A stretch of 64,000 nucleotides of DNA from CAYHPY01 sp964358485. Lineage in GTDB: Bacteria; Elusimicrobiota; Elusimicrobia; UBA1565; UBA9628. The notes under the pieces were generated by a model. It searched no databases and had not been told where the DNA came from. It worked only from the letters and a program-made list of their open reading frames with translations. The DNA lies in NCBI GenBank assembly GCA_964358485.1, contig CAYHPY010000009.1, positions 1 to 64,000 on the forward strand. Reading direction: 5' to 3'. Positions 57,787-64,000 of the stretch are shown here, piece by piece. Position numbers and translations under genes: made by a program. Numbering within the stretch: position 1 is the stretch's first letter; the number at the start of each line of letters is the position of its first letter.

Positions 57787-59525
57787 GGCTCGACGGGCGC
57801 CGGCGCGAGCTGTTGGAATTTGTAGAGCGTGGCGTAGACCCCGTTTTTGGCCAGCAGTTCGGCGTGGGGGCCGCTCTCGGCCACCTCGCCTTGATGCAGG
57901 ACCAGCACCCGTCCGGCGTTTTTGAGGGTGGACAGGCGGTGGGCGATGGTGATCACGGTGCGGCCGCGCGCCAGGGAGTCGAGGGCGCCCTGCACGCTGC
58001 GCTCGCTGCCGGTGTCGAGGTTCGAGGTGGCCTCATCGAGGATGAGGATCGACGGGTCCTTGAGCACGGCGCGGGCGATGGCGATCCGCTGGCGCTGGCC
58101 GCCGGATAGGCGCAGGGCGCGGTCGCCGAGCGGGGTCTGCAGGCCGTTGGGAAGCTCGTCGATGAAGGAAGCGGCGTCGGCCACCTCCAAGGCGGCGCGG
58201 ATCTGGGCTTCGGTGGCGCCGGGGCGGCTCAAGGCCACGTTGCCGGAGACGGTATCGTTGAAGAGCACGGTCTCCTGGGTGACCAGTCCCACATGCCCGC
58301 GCCAGGAAGAGATGGAGTATTCCCGGAGGTCCTTGCCGTCCACCAAGATCTCGCCTTCCAGCGGATCGAAGAGCCGGAGCAGAAGGTGGACCAGGGTGGT
58401 TTTTCCGGAGCCGCTCGGGCCAGCCACGCCCAGGATCTCCCCGGCCCCGATGCGCAGGTTCACGCCGCGCAGGGCCCAAGCCTCGCGCTCCGGATATCGG
58501 AACGAGACGTTTCGAAATTCGATTCCCTTTTGCAGGCGCGAGAACACCGCCGGGGCCGCCGACTCCCGGACGGTGGGCTTCTCGTCCAAAATGGAGAAGA
58601 TTCGTTCGGAGGCGGATAGGGCCATCTGCAGGGTGGAATTGAGCTGGGAGAGGTTCTTGATCGGGGCGTAGGCCGCGAAGAAGGAACCCAGGAAGGTGAA
58701 GAAGGCGCCGGGGGTCATCCGTTCCTTGATGATCGCCCAGCCGGCCTGGTAGACGATGCAGGCGAGAATCAGGCTTCCCAGGAACTCCATCAAGGGGCCG
58801 GAGATCGCGGTGGCGCGGAAATAGCGCATCATCTGCTCGAAGAAGAGGGCGTTCTCCTTGTCGAATTTCTCGATGGCGCCCTGCTCGTAGTTGAAAGCTT
58901 TGACCACCAGCATGCCCTGGAGGCTTTCCTGGAAGCGGTGGTAGATCTCGCCCATGATCTCCTGGCTGCGCTTGCTGGCGCCCCGGAGCTTGCGCCCGAG
59001 CACCGCCAGCACTCCCCCCGCCACCGGGATGGCGATGATCGCGATGAGGGCGAACTTCCAGTAGAGATAGAACATCACGAAGAGCAGGACGATCACGGTG
59101 AGGGTGTCGCGCACCAGGTAGAGCGGGACGAAGTGGAGCCCCGACTGAAGGTTGGACAGGTCGTTGGTCAGGCGGGAGAGGATTTCGCCGGATTTGCGCT
59201 TCCAGAAAAAATCCATGGAGAGGGCGTGCATGTGGCGGAAGAGGTCCTCCCGCAGCTTTTGTGTGATCCGCTGGCCCAGCCAGCTCATGAGGTAGCTCTG
59301 GGTGTAGGTCAGGATCATCTTGAGGAAGAAGACCAGGGGGATGACCGCCACCAAGGTCTTGAGCATCTGGGGGTCGCGGCTGATGAAAACGTAGTCGACG
59401 GCGGGTTTTAGGATCCAAACGGAGAGGCCGTTGAGGATCGCGACGAAAAACATCACCACGCAGGCCTGGATGAAGCGGCCCCGATGGGGCGCCAGGTAGG
59501 GGCGCAGACGCTCGACGCCGTTCAT
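57783..59525 (-). CDS. msbA: MsbA-type lipid exporter, ABC half-transporter
   Basis: 580 residues: six transmembrane helices (about 1-310) followed by an ATPase domain. Motifs are GVAGPSGSGKTTLVHLLLRL (Walker A), LRLSGGQRQRIAIARAV (signature), ILILDEATSNLD (Walker B) and TIAHRLST (switch). Homodimers flip lipid A-core or phospholipids across the inner membrane. Size and domain order fit MsbA; other type IV exporters of drugs or lipids are the alternative. ATGA overlaps on both sides. Confidence 0.88.
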   Translation of the reverse strand: MNGVERLRPYLAPHRGRFIQACVVMFFVAILNGLSVWILKPAVDYVFISRDPQMLKTLVAVIPLVFFLKMILTYTQSYLMSWLGQRITQKLREDLFRHMHALSMDFFWKRKSGEILSRLTNDLSNLQSGLHFVPLYLVRDTLTVIVLLFVMFYLYWKFALIAIIAIPVAGGVLAVLGRKLRGASKRSQEIMGEIYHRFQESLQGMLVVKAFNYEQGAIEKFDKENALFFEQMMRYFRATAISGPLMEFLGSLILACIVYQAGWAIIKERMTPGAFFTFLGSFFAAYAPIKNLSQLNSTLQMALSASERIFSILDEKPTVRESAAPAVFSRLQKGIEFRNVSFRYPEREAWALRGVNLRIGAGEILGVAGPSGSGKTTLVHLLLRLFDPLEGEILVDGKDLREYSISSWRGHVGLVTQETVLFNDTVSGNVALSRPGATEAQIRAALEVADAASFIDELPNGLQTPLGDRALRLSGGQRQRIAIARAVLKDPSILILDEATSNLDTGSERSVQGALDSLARGRTVITIAHRLSTLKNAGRVLVLHQGEVAESGPHAELLAKNGVYATLYKFQQLAPAPVEP

Positions 59526-60685
59526 CGTTCCATAGCCGAGGCGATCCGCGCCAATCCTTTTTTGATGTTGGCCACCGAATTGGCGTAGGAGAAGCGAAGG
59601 TACCCCTCGCCGTGGGCTCCGAACGAGGTCCCCGGAAGGCAGGCCACCCCGGCCTTGTCCAAAAGCAGGTCGGCCAGCTCCTTGGACTTCATTCCGGTTC
59701 CCCGAATGTTCGGAAAAGCGTAGAAGGCCGCCTCCGGCATGCGGCAGGAAAATCCGGGGATTTTATTGAGCCCCGCGACGATCGTTTTCCGACGGCGGTC
59801 GAATTCCCGGACCATGCGGCGGACCGGCTCCTGAGGCCCCTCCAGGGCGGCGATCAGGGCCTGTTGGGCGAAGGAGGCCGTGCAGGAATGACTGTTGGTG
59901 GCCAGCCGCGACATGGCGGCGATCAGGGGGCGGGGCGCGGCGCCAAATCCCAGCCGCCAGCCGGTCATCGCGTAGGTTTTCGAGAGGCCGTCCAGGACGA
60001 TGACCCGGTCCTTGAGGCCGGGAAATTGAGACAAGGAATGGACCTTGCCGCCGTAGGTCACCCGGGAATAAATCTCATCGGAGAGGACCATGACTTCAGG
60101 GTAGCGCTTGACAAGCCGGGCGATTGCCGAAAGCTGCCGTTCTCCCAGGACTCCACCGGTCGGATTGGCGGGAGAGTTGAGGATGAGCAGGCGGGTGCGC
60201 CGGCTGAAAAGGCCTTCGAGTTCCTTGACGTCCAGCGAGAAGCCGTTTTCCTCCCGGACCGGGATGGGCACGGCCTTGCCGCCGACGAAATTGATGAGGG
60301 ACTCGTAGATGGGAAAGCCGGGGTTGGGGTAGATGACCTCGTCTCCGGGATCGACCAGGGCCATGACGGCGAAGGTCATGATCGGCTTGGCCCCCGGGGT
60401 GATGATGATTTCCTCGGGGTCCCAACGCACCCCTCGGGTCCGGCTGAGATACCGCGCCACCGCCGCCCGGGCCTCGGGCAGGCCGGCGGCGGGGCCGTAA
60501 TGGGTCCACCCCTCGTCGAGGGCCCGTTTGGCCCGGGCGCGGATGTGGGCGGGGGTGTCGAAATCGGGCTCTCCGATCTCCAGGTGAACGATGTCCCGGC
60601 CCTTGGCCTCCAGGGCCTTGGCGCGGGCCAGGACCTCGAAGGCGGTCTCGGTTCCGAGGCGGGACATCCAGCGGGCCAGGCGCAT
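59522..60685 (-). CDS. Class I/II PLP-dependent aminotransferase (AspC/AlaT-like)
   Basis: 387 residues. Motifs are LEIGEPDFDTPAHIRARAKR, HYGPAAGLPEARAAVARYLS, NSPANPTGGVLGERQL (Asn), VLSDEIYSRVTYGG (Asp/Tyr) and VLDGLSKTYAMTGWRLGFGA with the PLP-binding Lys. Likely substrates are aspartate, alanine or an aromatic amino acid. GACAAT (60692-60697) ends exactly 6 nt before the ATG. First gene of the operon with msbA and a barrel protein. Confidence 0.92.
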   Translation of the reverse strand: MRLARWMSRLGTETAFEVLARAKALEAKGRDIVHLEIGEPDFDTPAHIRARAKRALDEGWTHYGPAAGLPEARAAVARYLSRTRGVRWDPEEIIITPGAKPIMTFAVMALVDPGDEVIYPNPGFPIYESLINFVGGKAVPIPVREENGFSLDVKELEGLFSRRTRLLILNSPANPTGGVLGERQLSAIARLVKRYPEVMVLSDEIYSRVTYGGKVHSLSQFPGLKDRVIVLDGLSKTYAMTGWRLGFGAAPRPLIAAMSRLATNSHSCTASFAQQALIAALEGPQEPVRRMVREFDRRRKTIVAGLNKIPGFSCRMPEAAFYAFPNIRGTGMKSKELADLLLDKAGVACLPGTSFGAHGEGYLRFSYANSVANIKKGLARIASAMER

Positions 60686-60727
60686 CAGAGGATTGTCCCG
60701 AATTGGGGGCGGGCGGTCAAGGACGCC

Positions 60728-61156
60728 TCAGTAGGCGGTCCAAGCGCTTCCTTTGCTGTCGGTGTGGGTGCAGTCGATCCAGAGGGCCCCGAAATTGGAG
60801 TTGGCGGAGACGTTGTTGTAGCCCCAGCCGTTGGTGTCGGCACGAACCGCGCCTTCGGCGACCGCCGCGGTTTTGGCGTGGTAATTGGGGACTCTAATTT
60901 CCGGAAATGTTTTTATATACCTGGCGGAGACGGTCAGCACCCCCAAGGAGCTCGGAAACTGGCCGTCGAGATCGGCGTAATAGATGGAGAGCGCGGACCG
61001 CATGGCCCCCAGGTTTCCGTAGACGTTGCCTTCGTTGGATTTTCTCAGGAGGTCGGCGTATTTGACCATGGCGATGCTCGAAAGGATGCCGATGATCACC
61101 ACCACGATCATCAACTCGGCGAGGGTAAAGCCGGAGCGGGCCGCTTTCGATTTCAT
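60728..61156 (-). CDS. Type IV pilin-like (pseudopilin) protein
   Basis: 142 residues. A short basic leader is followed by the prepilin cleavage site SGFTLAELMIVVVIIGILSS, with cleavage after Gly and the usual Glu at +5. The globular part has a short beta region and one Cys (LWIDCTHTD). It could belong to a type IV pilus or type II secretion-like system; no other pilus gene is in the window. The coding strand ends 42 nt from the aminotransferase start. Confidence 0.92.
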   Translation of the reverse strand: MKSKAARSGFTLAELMIVVVIIGILSSIAMVKYADLLRKSNEGNVYGNLGAMRSALSIYYADLDGQFPSSLGVLTVSARYIKTFPEIRVPNYHAKTAAVAEGAVRADTNGWGYNNVSANSNFGALWIDCTHTDSKGSAWTAY

Positions 61157-61239
61157 GGGGTTTTCTCTTCCGCGGCCCGATTGACTCCCTCGAGCGGGGA
61201 ATGGTATCTTACAAAAACCGCTCCCTGGAGGGAATAACG

Positions 61240-62751
61240 ATGACGACGACGGCCGCTCCCTTGGTTCATCCCGACGTTCAGAAATTCCTGTCCGCCGCGC
61301 CCAAAAATCTCCTGATCGGCGGCCGATGGGAACCCGCCTCCTCGGGCAAAACTTTCGAGACTCTCAATCCCGCCGACGGCACCTCCCTGGCCCAAGTGGC
61401 CGAGGGCGGAGCGCAGGACATCGACCGGGCCGTCGCGGCCGCCCGCAAGGCCCTGACGGGACCCTGGTCCAAGCTGTCCCCGGCGGAACGCGAGAAAGTC
61501 CTGCACCGCCTGGCCGACCTGGTGGAAAAACACGGCGAAGAACTGGCCCAGCTCGAGACTTTGGACAACGGCAAGACCATCCGGGAGGCCAAGGGCGGTG
61601 ACCTGCCGCTGGCCATCGGCCTTCTGCGCTACTTCGCCGGTTGGCCCACCAAGATCACGGGGGAAACGGTCCCGGTCAGCGTCCCGTATTATCCGGGCGC
61701 CAAGTTCTTCCATTACACGGTGCGGGAACCCGTCGGCGTCGTTGGGGCCATCATCCCCTGGAATTTCCCCCTGCTCATGGCGGTGGAGCGCATCGCGCCG
61801 GTCCTGGCCTGCGGCAATACTCTGGTTCTCAAACCCGCCGAGCAAACCCCTCTGTCGGCCCTGCGTCTGGGCGAGCTTATTCTTGAGGCCGGCATCCCCG
61901 AGGGCGTGGTCAACGTGGTGCCCGGCTTCGGGCCCACCGCCGGGGCGGCCCTGGCCTCCCATCCGGGAGTGGACAAGATCACCTTCACGGGCTCGACCGA
62001 GGTCGGCCGGGAGATCGTCAAGGCTTCCGCCGGAAACCTCAAGCGCCTGTCCCTGGAATTGGGCGGCAAGTCCCCCAATATCGTCTTCGCCGACGCCGAC
62101 CTGGAAGCCGCGGCCAAGGGGATGTTCATGGGCATCTTCTACAACCAGGGCCAGTGCTGTTCGGCCGGCTCCCGGGTCTTCGTGGAAAAATCCAAATTCG
62201 ACGGCCTCGTGGACGCGCTGGTCCAACGGGCCAAGACGGTCCGCCAGGGCCCCGGCATCGACCCCAAGACCCAGATGGGGCCGCTGGTCTCGGCCGAGCA
62301 GCAGAAGCGGGTACTGGGCTATGTCGAAGCGGGGCGCAAGGAAGGCGCGCGCCTGCTCTGCGGCGGAGAGAAGGGGGCCGGGACGGGGTACTTCGTTCAG
62401 CCCACGGTCTTCACCGACGTCAAGGACGAGATGCGGATTTCCCGCGAGGAGATCTTCGGCCCCGTGCTGACGGTCTCCCCATTCGAATCGATGGACGAGG
62501 TGGTGGGACGCGCCAACGGCACCGACTACGGCCTGGTGGCCGGGGTTTGGACCAAGGACGTCAAGAAGGCCCACCAGATGGCCCAGGCCCTGAAGGCGGG
62601 CACCGTCTGGATCAACTGCTACCATTTCGTCGACGCGGCGGCCCCCTGGGGCGGCGTCAAGCAGAGCGGGTACGGAAGGGAGAAGGGGCAGTACGCTTTG
62701 GAAAATTACACGCAACTGAAATCGGTTTGGGTTGATCTCAATGACCGCTGA
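61240..62751 (+). CDS. NAD(P)-dependent aldehyde dehydrogenase
   Basis: 503 residues from ATG at 61240 (GGAGG 9 nt upstream). Motifs are IIPWNFPLLMAVERIAPVLA, KITFTGSTEVGREI, LELGGKSPNIVFADADLEAA (catalytic Glu) and YNQGQCCSAGSRVFV (catalytic Cys). It oxidises aldehydes to acids; the overall sequence is of the phenylacetaldehyde/betaine/retinal-type group, but the substrate is not fixed. It overlaps the first crotonase gene by 11 nt, which hints at aromatic or fatty acyl degradation. Confidence 0.95.
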   Translation: MTTTAAPLVHPDVQKFLSAAPKNLLIGGRWEPASSGKTFETLNPADGTSLAQVAEGGAQDIDRAVAAARKALTGPWSKLSPAEREKVLHRLADLVEKHGEELAQLETLDNGKTIREAKGGDLPLAIGLLRYFAGWPTKITGETVPVSVPYYPGAKFFHYTVREPVGVVGAIIPWNFPLLMAVERIAPVLACGNTLVLKPAEQTPLSALRLGELILEAGIPEGVVNVVPGFGPTAGAALASHPGVDKITFTGSTEVGREIVKASAGNLKRLSLELGGKSPNIVFADADLEAAAKGMFMGIFYNQGQCCSAGSRVFVEKSKFDGLVDALVQRAKTVRQGPGIDPKTQMGPLVSAEQQKRVLGYVEAGRKEGARLLCGGEKGAGTGYFVQPTVFTDVKDEMRISREEIFGPVLTVSPFESMDEVVGRANGTDYGLVAGVWTKDVKKAHQMAQALKAGTVWINCYHFVDAAAPWGGVKQSGYGREKGQYALENYTQLKSVWVDLNDR

Positions 62752-63541
62752 ACAAGCGGCCGCCGCTCAGGCGGCCGCGGAGATCATTGTCGTTAAAGAA
62801 AGTTCCGTTGCCATTATTTCGTTAAATCGCCCCAAAGCGATGAACGCCCTGAACCACTCGTTAATGAGAAGTCTTTCGGCCGCCTTGGACGAGTTGGAAA
62901 GAGATAACGAAACCCGTGCGATTGTAATCACTGGCGGGCCGAAAGTATTTGCCGCCGGGGCCGACATCAAGGAGATGGAAAACGCCACCGTCGCCGAGAT
63001 GACCGTGGACGACTATCTGTCCCATTGGGACCGGGTCGCGCGCTTTCCCAAGCCCGTGATCGCGGCGGTGGGCGGGGCGGCGTTGGGCGGAGGCTGCGAA
63101 TTGGCCCTGGCCTGCGACCTGATCGTGGCCGGGGAGCACGCCTCGTTCGGCCAGCCGGAGATTCTCATCGGGGTGATTCCCGGCGCGGGCGGCACCCAGC
63201 GCCTGACCCGGATTCTGGGAAAGCAGAGGGCCATGGAACTGATTTTGACCGGCCGGAGGCTCAATGCCCGCGAGGCCCTGGCCTGGGGCCTGGTCAACCG
63301 GGTGGCTCCCGCCGAATCCTTTTTGGACGAGGCCAAGGCCCTCGCCAAGGAAATCGCGGCCAAAGCGCCGCTGGCGGCGCGCCTGGCCAAATCCGCCGTC
63401 TTGCGGGCGCAGGACGGCGATCTGGCCGGCGGCGTGGATTACGAGCGGCGCCTGTTCTGGTCGCTGTTCGCCACCGAAGATCAGAAGGAAGGCATGAAGG
63501 CTTTCTCGGAGAAAAGGGCTCCCCTTTTCAAAGGCAAATGA
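62741..63541 (+). CDS. Enoyl-CoA hydratase (crotonase), PaaF-like
   Basis: 266 residues from ATG at 62741. Crotonase motifs are SLNRPKAMNALNHSLM, FAAGADIKEM (oxyanion hole), GGAALGGGCELALACDLIVA and FGQPEILIGVIPGAGGTQRL, which includes the Glu positions of hydratase activity. It hydrates 2-enoyl-CoA. Lower GC between 62790 and 62950 than in the rest. It overlaps the next gene as ATGA, so both are in one operon. Confidence 0.92.
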   Translation: MTAEQAAAAQAAAEIIVVKESSVAIISLNRPKAMNALNHSLMRSLSAALDELERDNETRAIVITGGPKVFAAGADIKEMENATVAEMTVDDYLSHWDRVARFPKPVIAAVGGAALGGGCELALACDLIVAGEHASFGQPEILIGVIPGAGGTQRLTRILGKQRAMELILTGRRLNAREALAWGLVNRVAPAESFLDEAKALAKEIAAKAPLAARLAKSAVLRAQDGDLAGGVDYERRLFWSLFATEDQKEGMKAFSEKRAPLFKGK

Positions 63542-64000
63542 GCGAAACCGCGGCGGCGCAAACCGAGGAACAGCTTCTCATCGTCGAGGCGGGCGGGGTC
63601 ATGACTTTGACCCTCAACCGCCCGAAGGTCCTCAATTCCCTGACTTTGGGAATGCTCAAGGGCCTCATGGACGCCCTCAAATCCGCCGAAAAGCGGCCCG
63701 AGATTCGCTGCGTCGTCATCACCGCGACGGGCCGGGCCTTCTGCGCCGGGGCCGACCTCGGGGATTTGCGCAAGCGCCAGACGGAAGCTCCCTTTTCCCT
63801 CGGCGAGGAGCTTCAGGGCCATTTCAATCCGCTCATCCAGCAGATCCGCCGCATGGAAAAACCGGTTCTGGGCGCGGTCAACGGCCTGGCCGCGGGCGCC
63901 GGGGCCAGCTTGATCCTGGCCTGCGACATCAAGGTCGCCGCCGAGGAGGCCTCCTTCATCTGCGCCTTCGTCCGGGTGGGCCTGGTGCCCGATTCCGGGA
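63538..64000 (+). CDS. Enoyl-CoA hydratase/isomerase, PaaG-like, cut by the window edge
   Basis: About 154 residues of the N-terminal part are visible. VMTLTLNRPKVLNSLTLGML, FCAGADLGDLRK, HFNPLIQQIRRMEKPVLGAV, NGLAAGAGASLILACDIKVA and FICAFVRVGLVPDSG resemble PaaG, the ring-1,2-epoxyphenylacetyl-CoA isomerase, more than ordinary hydratases. Other paa genes are not in view, so phenylacetate degradation is only a suggestion. Confidence 0.88.
   Translation, partial: MSETAAAQTEEQLLIVEAGGVMTLTLNRPKVLNSLTLGMLKGLMDALKSAEKRPEIRCVVITATGRAFCAGADLGDLRKRQTEAPFSLGEELQGHFNPLIQQIRRMEKPVLGAVNGLAAGAGASLILACDIKVAAEEASFICAFVRVGLVPDSG

Noticed and set aside
61153..62715. Minus-strand frame of 520 codons opposite the aldehyde dehydrogenase
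   Set aside because: Shadow of a gene with all catalytic motifs.
1..64000. tRNA or rRNA genes, prophage or insertion sequence
   Set aside because: No tRNA-like T-loop in a cloverleaf setting, no rRNA signature, and no transposase, integrase or phage structural gene was recognised.

Overview
The window is about 64 kb of high-GC DNA from a Gram-negative bacterium. An outer membrane is implied by an MsbA-type lipid flippase, a TolC-family channel, several beta-barrel proteins and many lipoproteins. A long plant/chlamydia-type IspG with an extra central domain, a short type IV pilin-like protein, GH57/DUF3536 next to glgB, and many small secreted proteins without clear family suggest an uncultured lineage such as a high-GC member of Elusimicrobiota. 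That placement is inference; there is no rRNA or tRNA in the window to anchor it.

Layout. 1-8.5 kb: a cut lipoprotein, a PIN/NYN-like protein with an RGG tail, two secreted HExxH proteins, a barrel-like protein with a Cys/His/Asp C-terminal domain, adenine deaminase and a VOC protein. 8.5-15.7 kb: zinc-ribbon membrane protein, ispG, a propeller-like lipoprotein, an Aminopep-family lipoprotein, and a lipase-maturation-factor protein. 15.7-19.6 kb: an operon of LolA-like protein, FtsX permease, LolD-like ATPase and outer-membrane barrel. 19.7-27.4 kb: M20 peptidase with a small AdoMet decarboxylase, small proteins with a structured leader, and the glycogen-related pair GH57/DUF3536 and glgB. 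27.4-33 kb: HicAB, a secreted HExxH protein, and an AI-2E permease, PLC/P1-like, acyltransferase-ligase operon. 33-38.4 kb: AMIN-SPOR protein, desaturase, and a giant charged-repeat protein. 38.5-43.1 kb: a TetR-controlled tripartite efflux operon with two matching operators. 43.2-46.6 kb: a toxin-antitoxin cluster (VapBC-type, orphan HigA-like, HicAB) interleaved with REP-like repeats. 46.8-57 kb: Cys-repeat protein, M3 peptidase, orphan histidine kinase, ECF sigma/anti-sigma/RseB-like module, radC, a RecB/Cas4-like nuclease and an FGGY kinase. 57-64 kb: aminotransferase, msbA and barrel operon, a pilin-like protein, and an aldehyde dehydrogenase with two crotonases that resemble PaaF and PaaG.

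The most striking genome-wide signal is promoter placement. At more than 20 gene starts a sigma-70 -10 hexamer lies only 4-9 nt, most often exactly 6 nt, before the start codon, sometimes with a good -35 box 17 nt further up. These mRNAs should be leaderless. The spacing also settles many start codons, including GTG starts. Genes inside operons instead use ATGA/GTGA overlaps, and a minority have ordinary Shine-Dalgarno leaders.

Other points of interest are the roughly 370-residue E/R/K/Q repeat protein with a Tyr/Trp-rich domain, dispersed REP-like repeats at gene 3' ends, duplicated TetR operators, 11-bp direct repeats in front of a histidine kinase, an operator-like palindrome followed by a structured leader RNA, a start codon buried in a terminator-like hairpin, a ligase that lacks its C-terminal subdomain, and a group of unrelated secreted zinc-peptidase-like proteins.
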